The notes beneath the pieces were generated by a model. It had not been told where the DNA came from. It searched no databases and saw only the letters and a program-made list of their open reading frames with translations. The position numbers and the translations under genes were made by a program. Shown piece by piece: positions 1 through 8,036 of a DNA stretch of 13,993 nt. The DNA is from Sutterella sp. Its GTDB lineage: Bacteria > Pseudomonadota > Gammaproteobacteria > Burkholderiales > Burkholderiaceae_F. Each line of letters opens with the position of its first letter. Position 1 is the first letter of the stretch. Location of the stretch: NCBI GenBank assembly GCA_003488465.1, contig DNLN01000044.1:1-13993 (forward strand). The letters run 5' to 3'.

Positions 1-1022
1 TCGCCGACGATCTCCTCGATGATGTCCTCCATCGTGGCGATGCCGGCAGTACCGCCGTACTCGTCAAGCACCAGGACGGCCGAGATGTGAGCCTTGTTCA
101 TCATTCTCGGAATCTTGGATATCGAGCAGTTCTCGGGCACGATGATGTACTTTCGGGCGATCTTGTCGAAGTCGGGCTTCTGGCCGTTCAGGACGCTCTG
201 CAGGATGTCCTTGATGTGGATCATGCCGATCACGTGATCCTTGCTGCCATCGATGTACGGGTACCGCGTGTACTGGGTCTCGCCGACAAGCTTGAGGTTT
301 TCTTCAAGCGAGCGCTGCTTGTTGATGCACACGAGCCTCTTGCGCGGTGTCATGACTTCCTTGACGACAGTGTCGCCAAAGTCAACCGCATTCTGAATGA
401 TCTCGGTCTCGGTGCTGTCGAGCACGCCGCCCTTGAGGCTTTCGTCGGCGATGATCTTGATTTCCTCTTCGGAGTGGGCGAGTTCGCTGTCGTTGACTGC
501 GCGAACGCCGACAAGGTGCACGGCGGCTGCGGCGATGAAGTCAAAGACCTTGATGATCGGGTAGCAGATCATCCAGAACACATAGAGCGGACGGGCAATG
601 AACAGCACCGTGCGCTCGCTTCTGGCGATGGCGACAAGCTTGGGCGCCTGCTCGCCGAACACGACGTGGAACATCGTGATCATTGTGAAGGCAATGATCA
701 CGGCGATGGTGTGAATCGCAATCGGACCAAGTCCAGTGTACTTTTCAAGGGGCGGTCTGATGAGAGAGGCCACTGCGGGCTCGCCCAGCCAGCCCAGGGC
801 AAGGGAGGCGAGCGTGATGCCGATTTGGGTTGCACTCAGGTAGGTGTCGATGGAGTAGGTCATCTTGAGCGCCAGACGGGCGTTGGGAACCTTCTCCTTG
901 ACAAACTCTTCAAGTTTGGTTTTCCTGACCTTGACAAGAGAGAATTCTGAAAGAACGAAAAAGCCGTTTAAGGCAATGAAAAAGCCCGCTAGAGCGAGTT
1001 TTAAAAGTGAATCGGTGTCCAA
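1..1022 (-). CDS. CNNM/CBS-domain membrane protein (hemolysin/CorC-type family), N-terminal part, runs off left edge
   Basis: The visible 340 residues are read on the minus strand and stay open to the window edge. Residues 1-190 resemble a CNNM (DUF21) transmembrane domain. It has a hydrophobic first helix (about 5-25) followed by the FVLSEFSLVKVR stretch typical of the family, and the VFGEQAPK motif at 121-128. Two CBS domains follow: about 220-275, opening with VMTPRKRL, and about 290-340, containing VLVLDEYGGTAGIATMEDI. The CorC_HlyC domain that normally follows would lie beyond the edge. Family members are inner-membrane proteins linked to magnesium or other cation homeostasis. The 'hemolysin' name is historical and I infer no toxin role. 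I chose the TTG at 1022 because AAGGA lies six bases upstream and the N-terminus then matches family lengths. An in-frame ATG at 1055 lacks a ribosome binding site. Family assignment is firm; the exact ion is unknown. Confidence 0.9.
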   Translation of the reverse strand, partial: MDTDSLLKLALAGFFIALNGFFVLSEFSLVKVRKTKLEEFVKEKVPNARLALKMTYSIDTYLSATQIGITLASLALGWLGEPAVASLIRPPLEKYTGLGPIAIHTIAVIIAFTMITMFHVVFGEQAPKLVAIARSERTVLFIARPLYVFWMICYPIIKVFDFIAAAAVHLVGVRAVNDSELAHSEEEIKIIADESLKGGVLDSTETEIIQNAVDFGDTVVKEVMTPRKRLVCINKQRSLEENLKLVGETQYTRYPYIDGSKDHVIGMIHIKDILQSVLNGQKPDFDKIARKYIIVPENCSISKIPRMMNKAHISAVLVLDEYGGTAGIATMEDIIEEIVG

Positions 1023-1251
1023 TTGTTTTCCTTGAAGGATAAAACCCTTGCGCATCGTAGCAGATTTTTGCGTTTTCTCGATGTTTGACCCTGGGCCGGG
1101 TTAACCGAGTGCAAACGAATTTTTCCGTTTTGTCTCAAAGCGGTGGGTTGTTGACATCCGGGAAGTGTGCAACAATGCGATCCTCTGTTTTTTTGTAGCA
1201 GGCACAGTGCTGTTCCCGGGGTAGGCCTGCGGCTGTTTTTGTCGAAAGATT
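1023..1251. promoter_or_regulatory. Divergent intergenic region with a candidate uppP promoter
   Basis: This 229-base gap separates the divergently read CNNM-family gene and uppP, so it should hold promoters for both. On the plus strand a perfect TTGACA lies at 1151-1156, about 95 bases before uppP. No convincing -10 box stands at 16-18 bases; the nearest AT-rich match, AACAAT at 1171-1176, is only 14 bases away. A GGTTAACC palindrome lies at 1099-1106. I see no small gene, and no structured RNA that I can name. Confidence 0.3.
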
Positions 1252-2079
1252 ATGGATTTCGTTTATATCATCCAGGCGGTCATATTGGGCATTGTCGAGG
1301 GGCTGACGGAGTTCTTGCCTGTCAGCAGCACCGGTCATTTGATCCTTGCCGGAGACATCATCAGATATGACGAGGTGGGGGCGGAGACGTTCTACGTGGC
1401 CATTCAGGCGGGGGCCATTCTTGCCGTGTGCTGGCATTATCGCGACCGGATTGTCGCCATTTTGAAGAACCTGTTCAAGCCGGGAAAAGATCAGAGGCTC
1501 GCTGTCAATACGGTGATTGCCTTCCTGCCCGCCGCCGTGATCGGCGTCTTTTGCGCCTCGGCCATCAAGATGTACCTGTTCAAGCCGGTTCCCGTTGCGG
1601 CAGCTCTGGTGATCGGCGGCCTGATCATTCTCTGGATCGAGAATGTCAACGTGAAGAGCGCAAGGGCGCCACGCGTGGCTGCCATGGATGACATGGACTG
1701 GAAGGACGCTCTTGCCGTCGGCTTCATGCAATGCTTTGCCCTGATCCCGGGAACGAGCCGCTCGGGCGCAACCATCATCGGGGGGCTTGTTCTGGGACTC
1801 TCGCGCAAGGCCGCCACGGAATTTTCATTCTTCCTGTCCATCCCGACCATCTTCGGAGCCACGGTCTACGACCTCTGGAAGAGCCGGGACATCCTGACTG
1901 CTGCAAACCTGCCGTCGATCACGGTCGGCTTCGTCGTGAGCTTCATTTCCGCGATCTTTGTCGTTCGCTGGCTGCTGCGCTTCGTGAGCACGAACAACTT
2001 CAAGGGGTTCGGCTGGTACCGGATCTGCTTTGGCCTCGTGGTGCTGATTGCCTGCTACAGCGGGCTGATGACGATGTAG
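1252..2079 (+). CDS. uppP: Undecaprenyl-diphosphatase UppP (BacA family)
   Basis: This 275-residue integral membrane protein matches the usual UppP length of about 270. The family dephosphorylates undecaprenyl diphosphate to undecaprenyl phosphate, recycling the lipid carrier for peptidoglycan and surface polysaccharide; extra copies give bacitracin resistance. Both signature motifs are intact. The first is EGLTEFLPVSSTGHL at residues 16-30, with the catalytic glutamates E16 and E20 and with H29. The second is PGTSRSGATI from residue 166, with R170. Many hydrophobic helices lie between and after them. The ATG at 1252 gives the family N-terminus directly (MDFVYIIQAVILG); its ribosome binding site is weak, only GAAAG nearby. 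The gene is alone in its direction and is followed by a hairpin terminator, so it is probably monocistronic. Confidence 0.97.
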   Translation: MDFVYIIQAVILGIVEGLTEFLPVSSTGHLILAGDIIRYDEVGAETFYVAIQAGAILAVCWHYRDRIVAILKNLFKPGKDQRLAVNTVIAFLPAAVIGVFCASAIKMYLFKPVPVAAALVIGGLIILWIENVNVKSARAPRVAAMDDMDWKDALAVGFMQCFALIPGTSRSGATIIGGLVLGLSRKAATEFSFFLSIPTIFGATVYDLWKSRDILTAANLPSITVGFVVSFISAIFVVRWLLRFVSTNNFKGFGWYRICFGLVVLIACYSGLMTM

Positions 2080-2106
2080 CGCACGACTCTTTGGCTTGAG
2101 AACAGC

Positions 2107-2147
2107 ACTCCCGCCGGCGGAATGAGATCCGGGCGGGAGTTTTCTTT
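2107..2147 (+). terminator. Rho-independent terminator of uppP
   Basis: A perfect 9-base inverted repeat, ACTCCCGCC (2107-2115) and GGCGGGAGT (2132-2140), is separated by 16 bases and runs straight into TTTTCTTT on the plus strand. It starts 27 bases after the uppP stop. Read on the minus strand the hairpin also forms, but the run of T is missing there, so it mainly serves uppP. Confidence 0.75.
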
Positions 2148-2160
2148 GAAGGGGCGTCTG

Positions 2161-2184
2161 CGGTCGCGCGCTAGAGCGCGACCG
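2161..2184 (-). repeat. GC-rich hairpin enclosing the stop codon of the CdsA-like gene
   Basis: CGGTCGCGC (2161-2169) and GCGCGACCG (2176-2184) form a perfect 9-base stem with a 6-base loop. The TAG stop of the minus-strand gene (2173-2171) lies at the 3' edge of the loop and start of the stem. No run of T follows on the minus strand, so this is either an atypical terminator or an mRNA 3'-end stabilising structure. It is distinct from the uppP terminator 20 bases away. Confidence 0.5.
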
Positions 2185-3130
2185 AGAAGTAAATGAGGGC
2201 GAGGTGGTAGAACACGGGAGCCGAGAAGATGAGCGGAGCAAAGCGCTCAAGCACGCCTCGGCCGATGTACATCTCGCTTTCCCAGCCCTTGTTGCCAAGG
2301 CTCTTTTTGATCGAATTCACGACGATGTCGCCCATGATGCCCGAGATGATGATCGCAGCGGTAAAGAGTGCGGTCTGCCAGAGCTCGAAGGGCGTGAGCC
2401 AGAAAAGCGCAATGCCCACGGCCAATGCAGCGATGAAGCCGAGCGCAACGCCCTTGATGGTCTTGTTCGGAATCATCCGCGAGGCGTGACCGCCCAGCAT
2501 GGAGCTAGCGAGCACCGAGAACAGGTCCGAGCAAAAGCTCACGATCAGGAAAAAGAGCAGCAGCATCGCGCCCGAGGAGCCGAACCGACTCACGTCAAGC
2601 GTTGCGATTGCAGGTGCGTGACTCACGCAGTACACGCAGACCATGACGCCCCACTGAACCTTGGCCACGCGCTCGAGATACCGATCGGTGTCGTGGCTCA
2701 TGGAGGCGACGACCGGCAGCAGCAGGAACAGGTACACCGGGATGAAGACCGTGAAGTAGGGCATCAGCTCGAAGTACACGAGCAGGTACTGAATGGGGAT
2801 CGCCAGATAAAAGGCGATCACCAGAACCCAGTGGTCGGTGTGCTTGATCGGGGTGAGCGCGATGAATTCGCGCAGCAGGAAGAACGAGAATCCTGCAAAC
2901 AGAATGATCAGGCATCCGGTGCCGAGCCACCAGGCGACGGCAAAGATGATGATCAGCCACCAGCCGAGACGCACTCTGGCGTTGGCGATCGCCAGACGGT
3001 GCAGGGCTTCTTCGCTCTGCGCCTTGCCTTCAGTCCACAGGCCGTAGATCGTGCCTGCGCCGATCAGAAAGACGAGTGAAGCGAGAATGATCAGGTAACC
3101 CTGCTGCAGGGTCAGTCCGAGTTGCATCAT
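2171..3130 (-). CDS. CdsA/YnbB-like phosphatidate cytidylyltransferase family protein with altered signature
   Basis: This 319-residue protein has about eight hydrophobic helices. Its layout matches the longer CdsA paralogues (YnbB type) often found beside an acyltransferase gene. CdsA enzymes make CDP-diacylglycerol from CTP and phosphatidic acid at the inner membrane. Recognisable parts are LREFIALTP (86-94), VQWGVMVCVYCVSHAPA (158-174), SDLF (201-204), PNKT (221-224), GDIVVNSIKK (267-276) and SAPVFYHL (303-310). The usual C-terminal signature has an LDR followed closely by Asp-Ser; here it is RGVLERFAP (291-299), so the first Asp is Glu and the Asp-Ser is Ala-Pro. The middle motif, normally ending in a WEG after the KT, reads TIKG. 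It may therefore be a divergent enzyme, a changed-substrate enzyme or an inactive paralogue. Its ATG (3130) overlaps the upstream gene's TGA by four bases, so the two are translationally coupled. Confidence 0.8.
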   Translation of the reverse strand: MMQLGLTLQQGYLIILASLVFLIGAGTIYGLWTEGKAQSEEALHRLAIANARVRLGWWLIIIFAVAWWLGTGCLIILFAGFSFFLLREFIALTPIKHTDHWVLVIAFYLAIPIQYLLVYFELMPYFTVFIPVYLFLLLPVVASMSHDTDRYLERVAKVQWGVMVCVYCVSHAPAIATLDVSRFGSSGAMLLLFFLIVSFCSDLFSVLASSMLGGHASRMIPNKTIKGVALGFIAALAVGIALFWLTPFELWQTALFTAAIIISGIMGDIVVNSIKKSLGNKGWESEMYIGRGVLERFAPLIFSAPVFYHLALIYFSVAL

Positions 3131-3744
3131 GATATCTGTGCCAAATCTACGACTGCCTGGCGGGCCCTTTCCAGGAAGTCTTCCTTAGGATCTTCGATGG
3201 TGTGCGAAAGCGGTGCGCCGAAGCGCACGGAACAGATGGTGGGAACCGGAATCACCACGCCCTTGGGCATTGCCCGATGCAGGTTCTCGATGTACACGGG
3301 GATGAGTTCGACTTCCGGGAACTCGCGCATCAGTCGCCACAGACCGCTCTTGAAGGGGCTTGGAAGGGGTTGGGGCCGGCGTGTCCCTTCGGGGAAGATG
3401 ATGAGCGAGTCACCCGCATGAAGCGCTTCTTTGAGCGGAGCGAGCGGATCGGCGTGCACCTCTGCGCGGTGGCGCTCGATCAGAACGACGTTGAGCTCCT
3501 TCATGGCGATGCGTTTTCTCAACAGGCCGTGATCCCAATAATCCTTGGCCGCAACCGGACGGGTCATGCCTCGCAATTGCCGGGGCAGGGACGACCAGAT
3601 GACGATTGTGTCCATGTGGCTGGTGTGGTTGGCAAAGTAGATCCGCTGCTTGCGCGACGGCTGGCAGCCGTACCACTGCGGATAAGCGCCAACGAGCAGC
3701 CGGGTAAGCCAGACAATCGGCGTGACAAGTTGAAGTTGGAACAC
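3127..3744 (-). CDS. PlsC-like 1-acylglycerol-3-phosphate acyltransferase family protein
   Basis: With the start chosen here the protein is 205 residues. It carries the glycerophospholipid acyltransferase block I, NHTSHMD (catalytic H40, D45), and block III, FPEGTRR (117-123), followed by a PVYIENL stretch that fits block IV. Such enzymes transfer an acyl chain to lysophosphatidic acid, giving the phosphatidic acid that CdsA uses, or act on related lipids; the exact acceptor cannot be read from sequence. I chose GTG at 3744 because AGGA lies seven bases upstream and the product then starts at the first hydrophobic segment (FQLQLVTPIVWLTRLLVG). An upstream in-frame ATG at 3852 would add 36 basic, non-conserved residues without a clear ribosome binding site. 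The TGA overlaps the ATG of the CdsA-like gene. The yhdP gene ends 159 bases upstream on the same strand, so all three could share a transcript. Confidence 0.88.
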   Translation of the reverse strand: MFQLQLVTPIVWLTRLLVGAYPQWYGCQPSRKQRIYFANHTSHMDTIVIWSSLPRQLRGMTRPVAAKDYWDHGLLRKRIAMKELNVVLIERHRAEVHADPLAPLKEALHAGDSLIIFPEGTRRPQPLPSPFKSGLWRLMREFPEVELIPVYIENLHRAMPKGVVIPVPTICSVRFGAPLSHTIEDPKEDFLERARQAVVDLAQIS

Positions 3745-3903
3745 GGTGAAATCCTGTAAATGCCCACGAAAGGCCTTCGGCCGTCCCTTGCGCAGGGAAG
3801 TCTTCGACCGACAGTCATCGCAATTATGCCGAGTCAGCCCGGCGGATGGCATGGTCCGAAAAGATGATCCTTGTCGAGAATCGGACTCCGGCTACGAGGT
3901 GAA

Positions 3904-6900
3904 TTATTGGATGAGGCTCGGTTTTTTCCTGCCGCTCTCAACCTTCGTGATGATCGGATCGGAGAATGTTCCCGTGACGGCGTACTGCGTGGAGAACAGG
4001 TTGCTCAGAGGATTGCGCAGCACGAGCTGGGCAAGGAAGCTCCCGATGCCGACCACAGGGTTGACGGCTGTGAGCGCGAGCGAGGCGCCAATCGCGTTGA
4101 CATCCGGGACAACGAGGACGTTGAAATCGAGCGTCTCGGCTTGCAGGTTGCCTTCGCCTGAAATCAGAATCGCCGCCTTGGAGCTTGTGACCTTGAAGTC
4201 GTCCGTGCGCGCTTTGCCGTCATCAATGAGCAATGTGCCGCCGAACGTGTCAAAGGCTAGTCCTCCGGAGAGGTCCGAGAAGTCAAGCGTCAGACGTTTC
4301 ATGAGCGACTGCATGGAAACGAGCGAGAGCAGAGCTCCTCCCGCGCCGGTTGACACCTGATTGAGGTTGCCTTTCTCAAGGCGAACTTCGCCTCTGCCGT
4401 CAAATGTGTTCAGGTCGGGCTGCCAGGGCACGCCTTGCCAGGAGATGTCCATCGAACTTGTTCCCGATGCGCCGCTGATGGCGTCCTTGATGCCGAAGAT
4501 GGAAAGGAGCTCGCCGGTATCCTTGATGTCGGTTTTGGCCTTGATCTCGGTGAGATTTCCGCTAGAGGTGGAGCGCCATTTCCCGGTGGCCCTGAGCGTG
4601 CCAGCCGCATTGGCAACCGAAAGCCTATCGATGAGCCAGACGGGACCCTGTTTGTCCCGGGCGTTTCTTGCCTCAAGCGTAACGCCGCCAAGGGGGAAGG
4701 TTCCGTACTGGAACTTTGCAACCCTTGCGCTGATCGAGGGCAGAGCCGCCTGAGCCGAGTGCTCGAGAATGTCCTTGATTCTGTCGCTGGATTTGCCCGG
4801 AATGTGGAGTTTTTCAAACCGGGCGCTCACCGCTCCCAGGCCGCCGCCCGAAAGATCCCAGTTGGCCGATCCGACGATCTGGTGGCTGTTGAGGACAATA
4901 TGCCATCTTGAAGTTTCGGTCTGCGTTGCGGAGGCCTTCAGATCAACAACCGTCAGGTCATCGGCCGTGAGGTGATTGATGTCGGCATTGACTCGTGAGA
5001 GAAAGATCCGGGAGACTGCCGAGTGCTGCCCGGAGGCCTGGGCCTGAAATGCTCCGATCAGTCGTTTGGCATGAACCTCCCAGTCGTCGGCAACAACCTG
5101 GTCGGCATTCACCTCGACGCTCATGCCGTGCCGCGGCATGCGGGCCTGCTTGCCCACTGCGATGGTTCCCGCGATTGGCTGCGAGGCGGCGTCGGGAATG
5201 TTCAGAAGCATCTGGAATTTCGAGGCCGCCCGCAGTTCTATGCGGGTGCTCTTGCCCTGATTGGAGAACAGGAACTGCGACGGCCAGGCGCTTTCTGGCT
5301 GCTTGGCAAGGGGGGCGGGGTAGGCGCTTGCAATGCCTGAAAGATCCGTGTCGACGCGAACGGAAAGGTCTTTGCCGATCATCAGTTCGGCATCAAAGTC
5401 GGTCTTGCCCGAAAGCGGCTGCACCGCGGCACGCAGCGCGGGGCTGTTCTCGAAGAACGTGATGTTCTGAATGTCCGCCAGACCGTTCAACTTAACGCGC
5501 ACGAGTCCGGGGGAGACGGTTGAGACGGAGGCTGAGAGCGGATTTGCGAATGCCTTGCCCGTGAGCCGTTCGCTTGCTGCTCCCTCATGAGTGAACGTGA
5601 GGGGGCCCTTCAGTTCTGTGACCGCAGGAACCGGCCAGCCCATGTCCACGGAGTTGCCGCGGAAGTCGATCAGCCCGTTGACCCGGGTGTCTTTGGCGTG
5701 CAGCAGCGGAATGTCAAGCTTGAGCCGCAGGCCGATGTCTCCCTGGGTCTTCGTCTTGGCAAAGGCGTTGCCGAGAATGGCACCCACAGGACTCTTTGCC
5801 AGGTACGCGACGCCGTTTGCGAGTCGGGTGGTCTGGACGGTTCCGTCAACCAGAAGCTTTGCGTCCGGGTCAATGAGACTGGGAATCTGCGCCCAGGCTT
5901 TCGTGACATGGGCGCCCAATGTGTCCGCTGCAGTTGCGTCAACCGTCATTTCCATGCCGTTGAAGGTGAGAGTGCCTGAGATGTCGGTCAGAAGCGGCCA
6001 GCTTGAGCCGCGCACGAATTCTCCCCTGGCATTTCGCTTGTAATTGGGCACATAGTCAAGGGCGACGCCCGAAACATCGGTCTTGATGTAGAACCGTCCC
6101 TTGCCCTTCGTGTCCGGAGCCTCCCAGGGGAAGTCATTGAGATCACCCTTGAGGACGACTTCACAATTGTCGCCGCGTCCGCGAACGAGTCCGGCCTGCA
6201 GCCAGTCCCGGACATTCTGAGGAATGACAAGCGGCATGAACAGCCAGACATCCTGTGCGCGTCCTCTGCCCGCCTTGCCCGTGATGTCGACTGTGCCGGC
6301 GCCGCCCGTGTCGGTCCAGGAGCCGCTTGTGACAAGTTGCGCCGAGGGGGAATCCACGGTGACATTCTCAAAGATGACCTTGAGCGGGGAGTTGGCCTGA
6401 ACCTGCCAGCTCACCGTGCCCGAAAGAGCGTTTAACTTGAAAAGGGGATGTTCGAACACGCCCGGGAACGAAAGGGTGGGAGACGTGCTGCTGATTTCCA
6501 CGCGGCCGGCGGTGCTCGATACCGAGGCTTTCCCGGAAATGCCTGTGAAGCCGGGGATGCCGGGATTTTCGATGCCGTTCGTTTTCGTGCCCGAGGGGAC
6601 TGAATTGACGCCTAGATTCTTGAAGGAAGTGGTGACGGACCATGAGCGGGGCGCGCTGAACTTGCCCGACCAGTTGAGGTCGGCCGTCTCAATCATGCCT
6701 CTGGGACCGTAACGGTCAAGAGCCGCAAGCACGGACTTGTCGACGGGCAGTGTTTCGATCACGTCGGCAAGCTGCGCCAGGTCTATGTGCTGCAGGGAGA
6801 TCGAGGATTCCGCAGGTTCGAGCGTGTTCGGTTTGAACCGCGTGAATGTATCGAGCTGTGCGGGGCCCGTGAGCGGACCGCCTTTCGGCTGGAAGACGAG

Positions 6901-7917
6901 ATCGCGAACCGAGAGTCTGGCATGCTCGCCGTCGTATTCGCCCTTGATGCTCACTGAGAGTTCGGTGAGGCTCAGATTCGGCAGCGCGTCCGCGAGCTTC
7001 AGGTCAACGTCAGTGAGGCAGGTTCTCGCGTCGATCGTCCTGAGCGTGCCCTCGCGGAATTTTCCCGTGAGTTCGACGCTGCCGTAGGCCGCCAGGACGA
7101 ACTGTTCAAGCGGGGTGTCAGTGACGATGTCGGCCGCATTGATGTCCTCGAGCAAAGCGTAGAACTCCCCCTTCCAGCCGGTCCAGTCCGTCGAGGGGCG
7201 GAACAGGGCGGGGGAGAAGGTGGCGCGGATGTCGACCTTGGGCGCGCCAGGGGCGTGCTGCACGGCCTGCAGGCCGAACGCCCAGTGACCAAGGCGTTTT
7301 TTGAACAGCATGTTCAGCGACGAGAGCGAAAGTTCCCGCGGTTTGGCGTGTGACAGATCCGTGAGATCGATCGAGGAATTGGTGATGGACAGTTCCCTCT
7401 GGTCCATCAGCCAGCCGATCACCATGTCGTCTGTTTCAGAGGAATTGCCCCCTGCGGATGAAAGCCGAATGCCGCCCACTTCGAAGGAGCCGTCGGGAAG
7501 TTTCTTCACGCAGAGATGAGAGTCGCCGATCTCAAGTTTTCTGAAGGAGAGCTTCCCAAGGAGCGAGCGCCAGTGGAACATGGCGGTCACGCGCTTTAAA
7601 ACCAGTGCGTGCTGCTCTCCGTCGCGCCCGGCGGGACTGCTCAGATGCAGATCCCTCAGAGTGACCTGCGGCCAGAGTTTCGTCCATTCGGGACGGATTT
7701 CTCCAATTGTCGCCTCGGTGCCGGTCGCCTCGGAAATGAGTGCGGCGATCTCGTTCTTGTACTGGCCGATTTGCGGCAGGATGTACCAGCGCGTGGCCGC
7801 ACACAGAGTGAAGAATGCAAAATAAAGGATGGTGATGGACCAGAACAGGAATGCTGCATATGGCTTGCATTTAAGCCAGATGCTTCGCTTAGCCGTGTTG
7901 TTGTCCGTATTGCTCAT
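3904..7917 (-). CDS. yhdP: YhdP family AsmA-like envelope protein (phospholipid transport)
   Basis: This very large protein (1337 residues; E. coli YhdP is about 1270) has one N-terminal membrane anchor at about 20-43. A RWYILPQIGQYKNEI stretch and an early AsmA-like motif (EATGTEATIGEI, then WPQVTLRDLHL) follow. The long periplasmic part is repetitive beta-type sequence, as expected for the DUF3971 and AsmA C-terminal regions. The last 170 residues have a family-like end, with FDGRGEVRLEKGNL, SGGLAFDTFGG and VVGIGSFLAQLVLRNPLS. YhdP, TamB and YdbH are the AsmA-like proteins implicated in moving phospholipid from inner to outer membrane in E. coli. Location: inner membrane anchor spanning the periplasm. 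The ATG at 7917 has only a weak ribosome binding site. It is divergent from glnE and lies upstream of the PlsC-like and CdsA-like genes, which suits a lipid role. Confidence 0.92.
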   Translation of the reverse strand: MSNTDNNTAKRSIWLKCKPYAAFLFWSITILYFAFFTLCAATRWYILPQIGQYKNEIAALISEATGTEATIGEIRPEWTKLWPQVTLRDLHLSSPAGRDGEQHALVLKRVTAMFHWRSLLGKLSFRKLEIGDSHLCVKKLPDGSFEVGGIRLSSAGGNSSETDDMVIGWLMDQRELSITNSSIDLTDLSHAKPRELSLSSLNMLFKKRLGHWAFGLQAVQHAPGAPKVDIRATFSPALFRPSTDWTGWKGEFYALLEDINAADIVTDTPLEQFVLAAYGSVELTGKFREGTLRTIDARTCLTDVDLKLADALPNLSLTELSVSIKGEYDGEHARLSVRDLVFQPKGGPLTGPAQLDTFTRFKPNTLEPAESSISLQHIDLAQLADVIETLPVDKSVLAALDRYGPRGMIETADLNWSGKFSAPRSWSVTTSFKNLGVNSVPSGTKTNGIENPGIPGFTGISGKASVSSTAGRVEISSTSPTLSFPGVFEHPLFKLNALSGTVSWQVQANSPLKVIFENVTVDSPSAQLVTSGSWTDTGGAGTVDITGKAGRGRAQDVWLFMPLVIPQNVRDWLQAGLVRGRGDNCEVVLKGDLNDFPWEAPDTKGKGRFYIKTDVSGVALDYVPNYKRNARGEFVRGSSWPLLTDISGTLTFNGMEMTVDATAADTLGAHVTKAWAQIPSLIDPDAKLLVDGTVQTTRLANGVAYLAKSPVGAILGNAFAKTKTQGDIGLRLKLDIPLLHAKDTRVNGLIDFRGNSVDMGWPVPAVTELKGPLTFTHEGAASERLTGKAFANPLSASVSTVSPGLVRVKLNGLADIQNITFFENSPALRAAVQPLSGKTDFDAELMIGKDLSVRVDTDLSGIASAYPAPLAKQPESAWPSQFLFSNQGKSTRIELRAASKFQMLLNIPDAASQPIAGTIAVGKQARMPRHGMSVEVNADQVVADDWEVHAKRLIGAFQAQASGQHSAVSRIFLSRVNADINHLTADDLTVVDLKASATQTETSRWHIVLNSHQIVGSANWDLSGGGLGAVSARFEKLHIPGKSSDRIKDILEHSAQAALPSISARVAKFQYGTFPLGGVTLEARNARDKQGPVWLIDRLSVANAAGTLRATGKWRSTSSGNLTEIKAKTDIKDTGELLSIFGIKDAISGASGTSSMDISWQGVPWQPDLNTFDGRGEVRLEKGNLNQVSTGAGGALLSLVSMQSLMKRLTLDFSDLSGGLAFDTFGGTLLIDDGKARTDDFKVTSSKAAILISGEGNLQAETLDFNVLVVPDVNAIGASLALTAVNPVVGIGSFLAQLVLRNPLSNLFSTQYAVTGTFSDPIITKVESGRKKPSLIQ

Positions 7918-7941
7918 CGCTCAATGATTGGCTAGGCTAAA

Positions 7942-7970
7942 ATCGAAAATCGTCCGCCGGCCAATGCCAA
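7942..7970 (-). promoter_or_regulatory. Weak sigma-70-like promoter candidate for yhdP
   Basis: On the minus strand TTGGCA (7970-7965) is followed after 17 bases by TTCGAT (7947-7942), 24 bases before the yhdP ATG. The -35 match is fair and the -10 match is poor. The 119-base gap between yhdP and glnE (7918-8036) must also serve glnE. On that side I see an A-rich run and TACTTTATC near 7984-7992 but no paired -35. Confidence 0.25.
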
Positions 7971-8036
7971 AAAAACAACAAAATACTTTATCACAGGCGG
8001 TGCCGAGCAAACCGCAATCGTAAGTCAGGATCGAGC

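Noticed and set aside
87..950. 287-codon plus-strand frame over the CNNM gene
   Set aside because: The minus strand encodes clear CNNM and CBS domains over the same bases, and the plus frame has only low-complexity His/Asp/Gly-rich sequence.
1135..1731. 198-codon minus-strand frame over uppP and its leader
   Set aside because: It overlaps the conserved uppP coding sequence and shows no domain, hydrophobic pattern or ribosome binding site worth calling.
2204..3079. 291-codon plus-strand frame over the CdsA-like gene
   Set aside because: Charged His/Arg/Glu-rich translation without motifs; the minus strand encodes a coherent membrane protein.
3772..3782. GGCC-TTC-GGCC inverted repeat between yhdP and the acyltransferase
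   Set aside because: The stem is only four pairs and is followed by just three T on the minus strand; too weak to call a terminator.
3745..3852. N-terminal extension of the acyltransferase to an ATG at 3852
   Set aside because: The 36 extra residues are basic and unlike the family, and the GTG at 3744 has a well-placed AGGA. The ATG remains possible but less likely.
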